Positions 9,204 through 18,267 of a stretch of DNA of 64,000 nt are shown here, in pieces (the stretch's first letter is position 1; the number at the start of each line of letters is the position of its first letter). This stretch comes from an uncultured Roseburia sp. (lineage in GTDB: Bacteria > Bacillota > Clostridia > Lachnospirales > Lachnospiraceae). The notes beneath the pieces are model-generated. The model was not told where the DNA came from, searched no databases, and saw only the letters and a program-made list of their open reading frames with translations. Location of the stretch: positions 28,702 through 92,701 of the forward strand of contig CAMUGE010000006.1 in assembly GCA_947088345.1 (NCBI GenBank), read 5' to 3'. Both the position numbers and the translations under genes were made by a program.

Positions 9204-9317
9204 GACAAATTATATACTTGTTTGCAAATCCCTGACTTTGTATTTGGAATATGGAATACGACTGATACATCTGAGAAAGGGCTTCGTTTTTGGGATGCCG
9301 GGAAAGAAGGTGGTCTG

Positions 9318-10184
9318 ATGAGGATAGGATTTGCGGGTGCGGGAAAGGTCGGCTTTACGCTTGGGAAATATATGACGGAACATAACGTGTATGTATCCGG
9401 ATATTACAGCAAGAGTGTTCAAAGTGCGAAAGAGGCATCCGTTTTTACAAAAACAAGGTATTTTCGTACGCTGCACGAGCTTGCGGCAGCGAGCGACGCA
9501 ATTTTTTTAACAGTTCCGGACAGAGCGATTGAAGAGGTCTGGAATGAATTAAAACAGTATTCAATTCAGGGCAAGTGTATTTGTCACTGCAGCGGCGCAA
9601 TGGATTGTGCCGTATTTTCCGGGATTGGTCAGACGGGGGCGTCTGGCTGTTCTATCCACCCCCTGTATGCAGTCAACAGCAGGCTGCAGTCGTATCAGGG
9701 AATTTCCGAAGCTTATTTTACAATCGAAGGAGCAAAAGAATATGTCGCGTTCTGGAAAGAATTTTTTGAGCGTCTCGGCAATCCGGTGAAAGTGATCGGG
9801 ACAGAGAAAAAAGTTCTTTATCACAGTGCGGCTGTTTTTGCGAGCAATTTTGTAGCAGGACTGTTTGAAACGGCAGTATCTCTTCTTTTAGAGTGTGGGT
9901 TTGACAGAGAGGGCGCGCAGTGTGCGCTTCGGGGTCTGTTTTTAAACAATTGCCGTCATGTTGCGGACGAGGGAGCGCGAACTGCGCTGACAGGACCCAT
10001 AGAGCGTGCAGATACAAAAACAGTGGAGAAACATCTCGACGCGCTTTGGGGCAATGAGCGGGAAATTTATATACGGCTGTCAAAAGCGCTGGTTATGATT
10101 GCAGAACAAAAACATCCGGACCGCAATTATTCGGAACTGGAACAATTGTTATTGGAAGCAGAAAGGAGTGGAAAGAAGATATGA
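9318..10184 (+). CDS. panG: Rossmann-like/DUF2520 protein, probable ketopantoate reductase (PanG type)
   Basis: A 288-residue protein with an N-terminal Rossmann dinucleotide fold ([18 protein letters not shown]) and a C-terminal helical DUF2520 domain ([18 protein letters not shown]). Ketopantoate reductase makes pantoate from ketopantoate with NADPH. No panE-like gene is in the operon, whereas this gene overlaps panB by four bases and is followed by panC and panD. A non-PanE reductase named PanG is known from Francisella and some Firmicutes; I recall it as this DUF2520 type but cannot verify it here. Start 9318 follows GGTGGTCTG, a weak ribosome site; the frame is open to 9222. Confidence 0.65.
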   Translation: MRIGFAGAGKVGFTLGKYMTEHNVYVSGYYSKSVQSAKEASVFTKTRYFRTLHELAAASDAIFLTVPDRAIEEVWNELKQYSIQGKCICHCSGAMDCAVFSGIGQTGASGCSIHPLYAVNSRLQSYQGISEAYFTIEGAKEYVAFWKEFFERLGNPVKVIGTEKKVLYHSAAVFASNFVAGLFETAVSLLLECGFDREGAQCALRGLFLNNCRHVADEGARTALTGPIERADTKTVEKHLDALWGNEREIYIRLSKALVMIAEQKHPDRNYSELEQLLLEAERSGKKI

Positions 10185-11008
10185 AAAACACTGTAACTAC
10201 ATTTAAAAAAGCGAAAAAAGACGGGAAAAAGCTGTCTATGCTGACTGCCTACGATTATTCGACGGCAAAACTGATGGACGAATCCGGTATCCACGGGATA
10301 CTGGTGGGGGATTCGCTTGGGAACGTGATGCTTGGCCATGCGGATACCATTTCCGTTACTATGGACGATATGATACATCACGGCGCGGCAGTTGCGCGCG
10401 GCGTCCAAAATGCGCTGGTGGTCGTTGATATGCCGTTTATGTCTTACCAGTGTTCGGTATATGACGCCGTGTATAACGCCGGGAGACTGTTAAAGGAAGG
10501 GCGCGCCAAAGCCGTAAAACTGGAAGGAGGCGTGGAGATAACGCCGCAGGTTACGGCAATCGTTCAGGCGGGCATTCCGGTGATGGGCCATATCGGTCTT
10601 ACACCGCAGTCTGTCAATGTGCTCGGCGGATATAAAGTGCAGGGCAGGGACGAGGCGGCGGCACAAAAGCTGTTGGACGACGCAAAGGCGCTGGAAAAAG
10701 CGGGAGTATTTGCGATTGTACTGGAGTGCGTGCCGGCTGCGCTTGCCCGCAAGATTACGGAAGCTGTCGATATACCTACAATCGGAATCGGCGCCGGAGC
10801 GGGCTGCGACGGACAGATTCTTGTCTATCAGGATATGTTGGGGATGTTTTCTGACTACGCCCCGAAATTTGTAAAGCGGTATGCGGATATTGGAAGCCGA
10901 ATGAAAGAGGCGTTTTCCGATTATATCGGCGAGGTGTCGGCGGGAACCTTTCCGGCGGAGGAACACAGCTATCCGATAGCTGACGAGTTAATAGAGAAAT
11001 TATACTAA
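10181..11008 (+). CDS. panB: 3-methyl-2-oxobutanoate hydroxymethyltransferase
   Basis: A 275-residue enzyme of the usual family length that adds a hydroxymethyl group from methylene-tetrahydrofolate to ketoisovalerate, giving ketopantoate. Seen are [29 protein letters not shown] and [20 protein letters not shown], which are characteristic PanB stretches carrying the metal and substrate ligands. It starts inside the stop codon of the DUF2520 gene (ATGA overlap), so the two are translationally coupled, and panC begins 13 bases after it. Confidence 0.95.
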   Translation: MKNTVTTFKKAKKDGKKLSMLTAYDYSTAKLMDESGIHGILVGDSLGNVMLGHADTISVTMDDMIHHGAAVARGVQNALVVVDMPFMSYQCSVYDAVYNAGRLLKEGRAKAVKLEGGVEITPQVTAIVQAGIPVMGHIGLTPQSVNVLGGYKVQGRDEAAAQKLLDDAKALEKAGVFAIVLECVPAALARKITEAVDIPTIGIGAGAGCDGQILVYQDMLGMFSDYAPKFVKRYADIGSRMKEAFSDYIGEVSAGTFPAEEHSYPIADELIEKLY

Positions 11009-11021
11009 GGGGGATTCGCGT

Positions 11022-11870
11022 ATGAATATAGAAAAAACAGTACAGGGAGTGCGTGCGCAGGTAAAAGCGTGGAGAAGAGAAGGGCTTCGCGTCGGACTCG
11101 TTCCTACTATGGGGTATTTGCATGAAGGGCATAAAAGTTTAATAGAGCGGGCTGTAAAGGAAAATGACAGGGTGATTGTCAGTGTATTTGTCAATCCGAT
11201 TCAGTTTGGGCCGGGTGAGGACTTTAGCGCTTATCCAAGAGATCTGAATGCAGACGCGCGTCTGTGTGAGGATGCGGGAGCTTCCCTGGTCTTTGCGCCG
11301 GATGTTTCGGAGATGTATCAGGACAATTTCTCAACATTTGTTGATATGAGCGGCGTGACGGAGGAACTGTGCGGAAAAAGCCGACCGACCCATTTCAGAG
11401 GCGTATGTACGGTAGTCAGTAAATTATTCCATATTGCTGCGCCTGACTGCGCTTATTTCGGACAGAAAGACGCACAGCAGCTTGCAGTGATCAGGCGTAT
11501 GGCGCGCGATTTGAATATGGATATCGAGATTGTCGGATGTCCGATTGTACGCGAGCCGGACGGACTTGCCAAAAGTTCAAGAAATACCTATCTTTCAAAA
11601 GAGGAGCGCAATGCCGCAGCCGTGCTTTCCAGGGCGCTTTCTGCCGGTCGGACAATGCTTGAAAACGGCGAGAGGGACGGCGAGCTGGTCCTTGGTGAAA
11701 TTCGGAATATTATTTCGGCAGAACCGCTTGCAAATATTGACTATGTGGAGATGGTAACCTGGGACAGTATAGAAATACATCACACAGCCGATGTGCCGGT
11801 ACTTGTGGCGGCTGCAGTATGGATTGGGAAGACCAGGCTGATTGACAACTTTATTTTTGAAAGAGAGTGA
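11022..11870 (+). CDS. panC: Pantothenate synthetase
   Basis: A 282-residue ATP-dependent ligase joining pantoate and beta-alanine. The nucleotidylyl-transferase signatures are visible: [13 protein letters not shown] (HxGH) near residue 27, YFGQKDAQQ, and KSSRNTYLS (KMSKS equivalent) near residue 185. It has an AAGGGGG ribosome site and is followed seven bases later by panD. Length and motifs are normal. Confidence 0.95.
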   Translation: MNIEKTVQGVRAQVKAWRREGLRVGLVPTMGYLHEGHKSLIERAVKENDRVIVSVFVNPIQFGPGEDFSAYPRDLNADARLCEDAGASLVFAPDVSEMYQDNFSTFVDMSGVTEELCGKSRPTHFRGVCTVVSKLFHIAAPDCAYFGQKDAQQLAVIRRMARDLNMDIEIVGCPIVREPDGLAKSSRNTYLSKEERNAAAVLSRALSAGRTMLENGERDGELVLGEIRNIISAEPLANIDYVEMVTWDSIEIHHTADVPVLVAAAVWIGKTRLIDNFIFERE

Positions 11871-11877
11871 GGAAATC

Positions 11878-12264
11878 ATGTTCAGTATCATGTTAAAAGG
11901 GAAAATCCACCGTGCCGTCGTGGTGCAGGCAGAGCTTGATTATGTCGGCAGCATTACGATCGACGAAGCGCTGATGGAGGCCGCAGGCATCCGGGAATAT
12001 GAGCAGGTACAGATTGTAAATATCAATAACGGGCAGCGCTTTGAGACTTATGTAATTTGCGGGAAACGAGGCAGCGGTATGATCTGTTTAAACGGGGCGG
12101 CGGCACGAATGGCGCAGGTCGGAGATAAGATCATTGTTATGTGCTATGCACTGATGTCGCAGGAAGAAGCAGACGGCTGTGCACCCAAAGTCGTTTTTGT
12201 TGATGAAAAAAATCAGGTGGAGCGTGTGACAAGCTACGAAAAACACGGACAATTAAAAGTGTGA
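11878..12264 (+). CDS. panD: Aspartate 1-decarboxylase, pyruvoyl type
   Basis: A 128-residue proenzyme supplying beta-alanine for PanC. The self-processing site is present as Gly24-Ser25 (YVGSITID), which would yield the beta chain and the pyruvoyl-bearing alpha chain. The start [15 protein letters not shown] is typical, and the ribosome site GTGAGGAAATC overlaps the panC stop; upstream in-frame codons belong to panC. With panB and panC it completes the pathway to pantothenate. Confidence 0.95.
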   Translation: MFSIMLKGKIHRAVVVQAELDYVGSITIDEALMEAAGIREYEQVQIVNINNGQRFETYVICGKRGSGMICLNGAAARMAQVGDKIIVMCYALMSQEEADGCAPKVVFVDEKNQVERVTSYEKHGQLKV

Positions 12265-12301
12265 TGCGAGCGGTGTCTGCACTGCAGAAATGGGGATTGA
12301 T

Positions 12302-13519
12302 ATGTTAAAGGGAAAAACAGTAATTCTTGGTGTGACAGGCAGCATTGCAGCTTATAAAATGGCAGGTCTTGCGAGCCGTCTTGTGAAGCTTCATGCTGAT
12401 GTGCACGTGATTATGACGGAAAATGCGGCAAATTTTATACATCCGGTTACCTTTGAAACATTGACGGGAAATAAATGTATGATTGATACATTTGACCGCA
12501 ATTTTCAGTTTCATGTCGCGCATGTGTCGCTTGCGGAAAGGGCGTCATGCCTTTTGATTGCGCCGGCCTCCGCTAATGTGATTGCGAAGCTGGCGAACGG
12601 AATTGCGGACGATATGCTGACCACAACTGCGCTTGCAGTGAAAACGCCGGTGCTTGTCTCTCCGGCGATGAATGTCAATATGTATCATAATCCGATTGTG
12701 CAGGACAATCTGGAAAAATTGAAACAATATGGTAAAATCGTGATTCCGCCGGACAACGGGTACCTGGCATGCGGTGCGAGCGGCGACGGAAAAATGCCTT
12801 CGGAAGAAGTGCTTCTGGACTATATTTTGCGTGAGATTGCAAAAGAAAAGGATCTGGCGGGCAAAAAGGTTTTGGTCACGGCTGGTCCCACCAGAGAGGC
12901 TGTCGATCCGGTGCGTTTTCTTTCCAACCACTCTACCGGAAAAATGGGATATGCGATTGCGCGGCGCGCGATGCTTCGCGGCGCAAAGGTAACGCTTATC
13001 AGCGGTCCGGTATCTATTGCGCCGCCGCCGTTTGTGGAGACGATTCACATTGTCAGCGCGTCGGATTTATTTCATGCAGTACAGGAAATGTGGGAGGAGC
13101 AGGATATTCTGGTCAAAGCAGCCGCAGTGGCGGATTACGCGCCGCTGGAACCGTCGGAGGAGAAAATAAAAAAAGACGACGGCGCGCTGTCTCTTCCCCT
13201 GCGGCGAACAGAAGATATCCTTGCATGGCTTGGAACCCGCAAAAAGAAAAGTCAGGTACTGTGCGGATTTTCCATGGAAACGTCTGACGTTCTTTCCAAT
13301 TCCCGCAAAAAACTGGAATTAAAAAATGCGGATTTGATTGCGGCAAACAGCCTGAAAGAGCAGGGGGCGGGATTTGGAACCGATACGAATCATATACTTT
13401 TGATACAGACAGACAGTGTCAGGGATCTTCCCATGCTCTCAAAGGAGGATGCTGCAGACAGACTGCTGGATGAACTCATTGACATTTATTACAGAAAGCA
13501 GGAAACGCTTCTCTCTTAA
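12302..13519 (+). CDS. coaBC: Bifunctional phosphopantothenoylcysteine decarboxylase/synthetase
   Basis: A 405-residue fusion for the second and third steps of CoA synthesis. The N-terminal CoaC flavoprotein half has GVTGSIAAYKM, IAPASANVIAKLANGIAD, PAMNVNMY and GYLACGASGDGKMPS with the redox-active cysteine. The C-terminal CoaB half has VLVTAGPTREAVDPVRF, HSTGKMGY and AAVADYAP. ATG 12302 is preferred over 12290 because GGGGATTG lies just before it. Placement after panD lets one operon run from ketoisovalerate to phosphopantetheine, lacking only pantothenate kinase. Confidence 0.93.
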   Translation: MLKGKTVILGVTGSIAAYKMAGLASRLVKLHADVHVIMTENAANFIHPVTFETLTGNKCMIDTFDRNFQFHVAHVSLAERASCLLIAPASANVIAKLANGIADDMLTTTALAVKTPVLVSPAMNVNMYHNPIVQDNLEKLKQYGKIVIPPDNGYLACGASGDGKMPSEEVLLDYILREIAKEKDLAGKKVLVTAGPTREAVDPVRFLSNHSTGKMGYAIARRAMLRGAKVTLISGPVSIAPPPFVETIHIVSASDLFHAVQEMWEEQDILVKAAAVADYAPLEPSEEKIKKDDGALSLPLRRTEDILAWLGTRKKKSQVLCGFSMETSDVLSNSRKKLELKNADLIAANSLKEQGAGFGTDTNHILLIQTDSVRDLPMLSKEDAADRLLDELIDIYYRKQETLLS

Positions 13520-13648
13520 AATGTATTACGGGCTGAACAGACTCTGATATAAATTGGTTTGTTGTATGGCGACTTTATAAAGGTTGTATGGCATTCTGTT
13601 GACGGGCGAATGTTGCCGATACTATGGACGGTGAGAGAGGTATACGCA

Positions 13649-13987
13649 ATGAACGGGAAGAAGAAGGATCTGAATATACTGATAGGGAAACGATTGCAGA
13701 ATGCCAGAGTAAATGCCGGTTATACACAGGAAATGTTTGCGGAGACGCTGGGTGTGAGTGTGGAGCATTACCGAAAACTTGAGTGCGGCGCTTACAGCCT
13801 GCAGCCGGAGAAACTGCTGCTATTATACGAAAAGTATAAGATTGATCTGACTGGCCTGATCGCCGGGAAAAAAATGGAACCTTTTGATCTGGACGGGTTT
13901 ATTGCGAACTGTACCAGAGAGGAGCGGGATCAGCTTGTCAGGCGTATGCTTGTCTACATCGAGAAATGGATTACAGGATCGGATTAA
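13649..13987 (+). CDS. XRE-family helix-turn-helix regulator
   Basis: A 112-residue protein. Residues about 10-65 form an HTH_XRE domain (IGKRLQNARVNAGYTQEMFA, LGVSVEHYRKLECGAY), followed by a short helical tail (EERDQLVRRMLVYIEKWI). The start at 13649 has GAGAGAGG eight bases upstream; the longer frame from 13559 has no ribosome site. Its targets are unknown. A weak GATTAAAA/TTTTAATC inverted repeat follows at about 13982-14010. Confidence 0.75.
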   Translation: MNGKKKDLNILIGKRLQNARVNAGYTQEMFAETLGVSVEHYRKLECGAYSLQPEKLLLLYEKYKIDLTGLIAGKKMEPFDLDGFIANCTREERDQLVRRMLVYIEKWITGSD

Positions 13988-14138
13988 AAAGAAAAGATGG
14001 CCGTTTTAATCGGAATCTGGCGTATGGTGAAACTTGAGCTGTGTTTCCAGATATAAAGTTTCACGGGTCGGATTCCGTTATTTTTTCGAGATTTTCCGGT
14101 ATCATAAAAAAGAATCACAGCAGGGGAGCCAAAATCCA

Positions 14139-14166
14139 TAGACTTTTTTGGGAAAATGATTATAAT
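14139..14166 (+). promoter_or_regulatory. Sigma-A promoter of ugd
   Basis: TAGACT at 14139-14144, a 16-base spacer, then a perfect TATAAT at 14161-14166, 47 bases before the ugd start. Confidence 0.6.
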
Positions 14167-14212
14167 AGGAAGCAGTTCGTATGTCATATGGATAGGGCAA
14201 AGGAGGAGCCAG

Positions 14213-15442
14213 ATGAAAATAACAGTTACCGGGGTCGGTTACGTCGGTCTGTCACTCGCCGTGTTGCTGGCGCAGGAGAATGAGGTGACGGCGCTTGATA
14301 TTTTACCGGAGAAAGCAGATCTGATCAATCGGAAAAAATCGCCGATTATTGATCGTGAGATAGAAGATTATCTTGCAAACAGGAAATTAAATCTGACAGC
14401 GACGACAGAGAAAGAAGCCGCGCTAAAAGATGCAGATTTTATTATTATTGCGACGCCTACCAATTATGATCCGGATAAAAACTATTTTGATACAAGTTCT
14501 GTCGAGGATATTATAGAACGGACGCTGCCGCTGAATCCGGATGCGGTCCTGGTTGTCAAATCCACTGTTCCGGTCGGATATACAGAGAGTATGCGGGAAA
14601 AATATCAGACGGAACGAATTTTGTTTTCGCCGGAATTTTTACGTGAGGGACGGGCACTCTACGACAATCTGTATCCCTCCAGGATCATTGTGGGCGTACC
14701 GGATGCAGACGGGGCGATGACAAAAGCGGCGCATACATTTGCCGGGCTTCTCTCACGGGGAGCGGTCAAAAAAGAGATTCCGACACTGTTTATGCACAGC
14801 ACGGAAGCCGAAGCGGTAAAGCTGTTTGCCAATACGTATCTTGCGCTGCGCGTCGCCTATTTCAATGAACTTGACACTTATGCGGAAGTGCGCGGGCTTA
14901 ATACAAAAAATATTATCGAAGGAATCGGACTTGATCCGAGAATCGGTACGCATTACAATAATCCGTCCTTTGGGTATGGCGGTTACTGCCTGCCGAAAGA
15001 TACAAAGCAGCTTCTGGCGAACTATGAGTTTGTGCCGAATAATATTATCGGTGCGATTGTGGATGCGAATCGTACCAGAAAAGATTTTATTGCAGAGAGA
15101 ATTTTGGAAAAAGCCGGATTTTACAGCAGCGGCAGCGGCAGGAACGGCTGGCCGGGCAATGACTGTCGGGTGGGAATCTATCGTCTGACAATGAAAGCCG
15201 ATTCCGACAATTTCAGACAGAGTTCTATCCAGGGCATAATGAAGCGTCTGAAAGCAAAAGGAGTGGAAGTTGTGTTATATGAGCCGACGCTTAAAGAAGA
15301 AAAGTTTTTTGGCAGCAGAGTAATCTCTTCCCTGGAAGAGTTTAAACAGGTGTCGGATGTGATAGTGGCAAACCGCTATGACAAGGGACTTAACGATGTA
15401 AAAGAGAAAGTGTATACACGAGATTTGTACCATCGGGATTGA
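14213..15442 (+). CDS. ugd: UDP-glucose 6-dehydrogenase
   Basis: A 409-residue NAD-dependent enzyme that oxidises UDP-glucose twice to UDP-glucuronate for surface polysaccharides. Seen are the N-terminal NAD-binding fold ([15 protein letters not shown]), [28 protein letters not shown], and the catalytic-cysteine segment [14 protein letters not shown] near residue 265. The C-terminal substrate domain has [23 protein letters not shown] precedes ATG 14213, which excludes the longer frame from 14156. It appears monocistronic here, with no polysaccharide genes beside it. Confidence 0.92.
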   Translation: MKITVTGVGYVGLSLAVLLAQENEVTALDILPEKADLINRKKSPIIDREIEDYLANRKLNLTATTEKEAALKDADFIIIATPTNYDPDKNYFDTSSVEDIIERTLPLNPDAVLVVKSTVPVGYTESMREKYQTERILFSPEFLREGRALYDNLYPSRIIVGVPDADGAMTKAAHTFAGLLSRGAVKKEIPTLFMHSTEAEAVKLFANTYLALRVAYFNELDTYAEVRGLNTKNIIEGIGLDPRIGTHYNNPSFGYGGYCLPKDTKQLLANYEFVPNNIIGAIVDANRTRKDFIAERILEKAGFYSSGSGRNGWPGNDCRVGIYRLTMKADSDNFRQSSIQGIMKRLKAKGVEVVLYEPTLKEEKFFGSRVISSLEEFKQVSDVIVANRYDKGLNDVKEKVYTRDLYHRD

Positions 15443-15590
15443 AAAAGATATGTTACGATATTCAGCTTTATGATATTCTTAAAGTTATGCAGAGCCGGAA
15501 TGCGATATTGGCGCATTTTGTGAGGATTTGGTCTGACATAAAGTCAGCGGTGGTCTGTTGCGAAAAGTGCACAAAAAATTCTGAAATTGA

Positions 15591-15619
15591 TTGCATTTTT
15601 AGGATAATATTGCTATAAT
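15591..15619 (+). promoter_or_regulatory. Sigma-A promoter of hpf
   Basis: TTGCAT at 15591-15596, 17 bases, perfect TATAAT at 15614-15619, about 55 bases ahead of the hpf start. Confidence 0.75.
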
Positions 15620-15674
15620 TACTACATGATATGTGAATCGTGTATCAAATAAACAGCAAAGGGGTTGTGACAGC

Positions 15675-16205
15675 ATGAAGATCAATATTACAGGAAGAAA
15701 TATTGAGTTGACCGATGGGTTGAGAGCAGCAGTGGAGGACAAGCTTGGCAAACTGGAGAAGTATTTTACGCCGGATACAGAAGTCTACGTGACGCTTTCC
15801 GTAGAAAAGGAGCGTCAGAAAGTTGAGGTTACGATTCCTGCCAAAGGCAACTATATCCGCTCAGAGCAGGTGAGCAGCGATATGTATGTGACCATTGATC
15901 TGGTGGAAGAAGTGATTGAGCGACAGCTCAAGAAATACAGGACAAAACTTGTCACAAAACAACAGAATGCCGCTTCTGTCTTTAAACGGGAATTTTTGGA
16001 GGAACAGTCCGACGAAGAAGAAGAGATTCGGATTATCCGTTCCAAGAAATTTGACATGAAGCCGATGTATCCGGAGGATGCATGCGTGCAGATGGAATTG
16101 TTGGGACATGATTTCTTTGTATTTATCAATGCGGAAACAGAGGACGTCAATGTTGTTTACCGCAGACAGGGCAACACATACGGACTGATTGAGCCGGAAT
16201 ATTGA
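15675..16205 (+). CDS. hpf: Long-form ribosome hibernation promoting factor
   Basis: A 176-residue protein that dimerises 70S ribosomes into inactive 100S particles in slow growth. The N-terminal domain (MKINITGRNIELTDGLRAAV) binds the decoding region. After a charged linker (QSDEEEEIRIIRSKKF), the C-terminal dimerisation domain (FDMKPMYPEDACVQMELLGH, then VYRRQGNTYGLIEP) marks the long form. AAAGGGGTTGTG ahead of 15675 decides the start; the frame is open from 15633. It has its own strong promoter and is followed by a group II intron remnant. Confidence 0.93.
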   Translation: MKINITGRNIELTDGLRAAVEDKLGKLEKYFTPDTEVYVTLSVEKERQKVEVTIPAKGNYIRSEQVSSDMYVTIDLVEEVIERQLKKYRTKLVTKQQNAASVFKREFLEEQSDEEEEIRIIRSKKFDMKPMYPEDACVQMELLGHDFFVFINAETEDVNVVYRRQGNTYGLIEPEY

Positions 16206-16309
16206 GCAGACAGAGCCAATTGGGGGGTATGAGCGCAGAAAGTTAAAAATATTGACATAATGGAACAGGAACAGGGCAGAGAGAGAATAAATTTCTCGCC
16301 CCTCGCATT

Positions 16310-16340
16310 GAACCGTACGTACGGGTCTCGTATACGGCTC
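16310..16340 (-). ncRNA. Group II intron domain V
   Basis: On the minus strand the bases read GAGCCGTATACGAGACCC then GTACGTACGGTTC: GAGCCGTA pairs with TACGGTTC and encloses the catalytic-triad-type helix typical of group II domain V. It lies just after the end of the encoded protein, as in intact introns. Confidence 0.7.
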
Positions 16341-16346
16341 CACAAT

Positions 16347-16628
16347 TTATATTCCAACTTTGACTGAGTAATAGGATAAGGGATTGAGCAGACCAGCTCC
16401 ATCTTTTATCCTATTTTCAAGTAAATCTTTACTGATTATGAAGTTCACTACGTTCATTCCACATCTTCTGTACCATCCAAGTCTCGAATTTGCCGCCTTG
16501 AAAATCGCTTCTTGCTTACATCCAATCCTGTACTTCCAGTTTAGATAATTAACATCTTCGAAACAGCGCGCCCTCAATTGCCGGGATGGCATGAGAAACA
16601 GAAATCCATATGCCCCGTTTTTTCCCAC
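16347..16628 (-). pseudogene. Group II intron reverse transcriptase/maturase, C-terminal fragment
   Basis: The frame gives about 93 codons from a GTG (open for some 10 codons before it, then a stop). The end, ANSRLGWYRRCGMNVVNFII then GLLNPLSYYSVKV, matches the maturase (GIIM) C-terminus of group II intron proteins, which are normally 400-600 residues. The reverse transcriptase core with its YADD box is absent. It is a remnant with no expected activity. Confidence 0.7.
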
Positions 16629-16663
16629 GCGCTTACGGTAAGAATATACACGCGATTCGCGGA

Positions 16664-16693
16664 TTTACAAATATAGTTTTAATTGATTATAAT
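16664..16693 (+). promoter_or_regulatory. Possible sigma-A promoter
   Basis: TTTACA at 16664-16669, an 18-base spacer, TATAAT at 16688-16693. It would leave almost no leader before ATG 16707, so either translation starts near the 5' end or a later ATG is used. Confidence 0.45.
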
Positions 16694-16706
16694 AAAAGCG
16701 GATTGT

Positions 16707-17018
16707 ATGTCACATGGCGGTTTGTATGAAAAGATGAAAGAGAAAAACGGTGAAAAAATATTATATCTGAATCATGTTATCGCGCTTGCAGGGGCGGATC
16801 AGACATTACGGCGTTCGATTGGCAGTGTATACTGCTGTACCGGAAAACAGGCGGAATTGCTGGAGAAGATTTTGCTTGGCCTTAAACAGGGAGTACATGA
16901 GCATAATTCGCAAAGTTTTAGAAATCAGGTTTATCAGTATGGCAGCATGGTAAAGGACAGAGACCTGTTCGCAAGACAGATGTTTTTATTGCTTTTTGAT
17001 ATTTTGGAAACGATCTGA
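16707..17018 (+). CDS. Hypothetical protein
   Basis: A 103-residue protein that I do not recognise. It contains LYLNHVIALAGADQTLRRSI and SVYCCTGKQAELLEKILLGL, looks helical, and has no signal peptide or membrane segment. The ribosome site is poor for both 16683 and 16707; 16734 (ATG, MKEKNG) is a third option. It sits between the intron remnant and ddl, with its own possible promoter. Codon use is ordinary for the region, so it is probably real. Confidence 0.45.
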   Translation: MSHGGLYEKMKEKNGEKILYLNHVIALAGADQTLRRSIGSVYCCTGKQAELLEKILLGLKQGVHEHNSQSFRNQVYQYGSMVKDRDLFARQMFLLLFDILETI

Positions 17019-17099
17019 CAACAGACAGGGAAAAACAGAAAAATATTCTTAAAATAAGAGCAGGGGGAGGAAAAAACTGCCATGTGAATCACAATTTCC

Positions 17100-17128
17100 T
17101 TGTCACAAAGCCAAAAAAGGTATACTAT
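17100..17128 (+). promoter_or_regulatory. Sigma-A promoter of ddl-murF
   Basis: TTGTCA at 17100-17105, 17 bases, TACTAT at 17123-17128 (TATACT two bases earlier is an alternative -10), about 43 bases before ddl. Confidence 0.65.
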
Positions 17129-17170
17129 AAAACAAATGGCTTATTGAGCCGATAGAAAAAGGAGTATACA

Positions 17171-18235
17171 ATGAATATTGTTGTTTTGGCAGGCGGATTG
17201 AGCGCCGAGAGGGATGTTTCCCTGCAGACAGGGGAAATGGTAAAAAATGCGTTGAGCGAAAACGGTCACCAGGTAATATTGCTTGATGTGTTTATGGGAT
17301 ACAGCGATAAAACGGAAGATTTATCCGGTATTTTTGAAAAAGCAAAAGAGGTTAGCATAAAAGTGGACGCAATCCCGGAGACGGCGCCGGATCTTGCAAA
17401 GGTAAAGGCGATGCGCAAAGATCAGTCAGACAATTTTTTCGGCCCCAATATTGTGGAATTATGCAGGATGGCCGATATCGTTTTTCTGGCGCTGCATGGA
17501 AAAGACGGGGAGGACGGAAAAATACAGGCGGCGTTTGATCTGCTTGGCATACGCTATACCGGCAGCGGATATTTTGGCAGCGCTGCGGCAATGAATAAAG
17601 CGCTGGCAAAACTTGTGTTTTTAAAAAACAATATCCCTACGCCGAACGGTATTTCGCTGACAAAAAAAGACAGTGCAAAAACAGCAAAGGAACTTGGGAT
17701 ACATATGCCGTGTGTTGTAAAACCCTGCAGCGGAGGTTCCAGTATCGGCGTGTCTATCGTAACAGACGATGAAGAATTTGAGGCGGCGGTACAGGAAGCG
17801 TTTATCTGGGAGGATGAGCTTGTGGTGGAAGAGTATATCAGGGGACGTGAGTTTTCTGTCGGTATTCTCGACGATCAGCCGCTTCCGGTGATTGAGATGG
17901 CGCCGGTAGAGGGATTTTACGATTATATTAATAAATACAAAGCCGGAAGTACAGTAGAGACATGTCCGGCGGACTTGCCGCCGGAGATTGCGTCGTCCAT
18001 GCAGCAGTATGCGCTGCGCGCGTCGCGCGCGCTGGGACTTTTTGCATACAGCCGTGCAGATTTTGTGCTGAGCGAAAAAAATGAGATTTATTGTCTGGAA
18101 ATTAATACGCTGCCCGGTATGACGGCGACAAGTCTTCTGCCGCAGGAAGCGCTTGAACTCGGGATTGATTATCGTGCGCTCTGCGAGAAAATCATTGAGA
18201 TATCGTTGCAGAAATATCATAGCCAATTGATTTGA
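17171..18235 (+). CDS. ddl: D-alanine-D-alanine ligase
   Basis: A 354-residue ATP-grasp ligase that makes the D-Ala-D-Ala dipeptide for peptidoglycan. Seen are LAGGLSAERDVSLQTGEMV at the N-terminus, ALHGKDGEDGKIQAAFDLLG, the glycine loop KPCSGGSSIGVSIV and the metal site CLEINTLPGMTATSLLP. A short insertion between strands (residues about 35-85) is seen in many clostridial members. Its terminal-residue preference (Ala versus Ser or Lac) cannot be read safely; no van genes are nearby. murF follows 32 bases later, giving a logical pathway pair. Confidence 0.9.
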   Translation: MNIVVLAGGLSAERDVSLQTGEMVKNALSENGHQVILLDVFMGYSDKTEDLSGIFEKAKEVSIKVDAIPETAPDLAKVKAMRKDQSDNFFGPNIVELCRMADIVFLALHGKDGEDGKIQAAFDLLGIRYTGSGYFGSAAAMNKALAKLVFLKNNIPTPNGISLTKKDSAKTAKELGIHMPCVVKPCSGGSSIGVSIVTDDEEFEAAVQEAFIWEDELVVEEYIRGREFSVGILDDQPLPVIEMAPVEGFYDYINKYKAGSTVETCPADLPPEIASSMQQYALRASRALGLFAYSRADFVLSEKNEIYCLEINTLPGMTATSLLPQEALELGIDYRALCEKIIEISLQKYHSQLI

Positions 18236-18267
18236 GTCGCGGCAGAGCCGCGGTATGGAGGATAACT

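Larger units (their letters stand above)
16250..16640 (-). mobile_element. Decayed group II intron, 3' part
   Basis: Reading the minus strand, the end of an intron-encoded reverse transcriptase is followed by a domain V helix and a stem compatible with domain VI (GGGC...GCCC at about 16275-16304). Domains I-IV upstream and most of the reverse transcriptase are missing. It occupies the gap between hpf and the next gene, in reverse orientation, so it would not be transcribed with hpf. Boundaries are approximate. Confidence 0.65.

Noticed and set aside
9079-9318. A 79-codon plus-strand frame before the DUF2520 gene
   Set aside because: It spans the operon promoter and leader hairpin and has no family resemblance.
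15443-15590. Possible raiA RNA motif upstream of hpf
   Set aside because: The strong hpf promoter lies within 60 bases of the gene and I could not identify the motif's conserved stems; no support without a covariance search.
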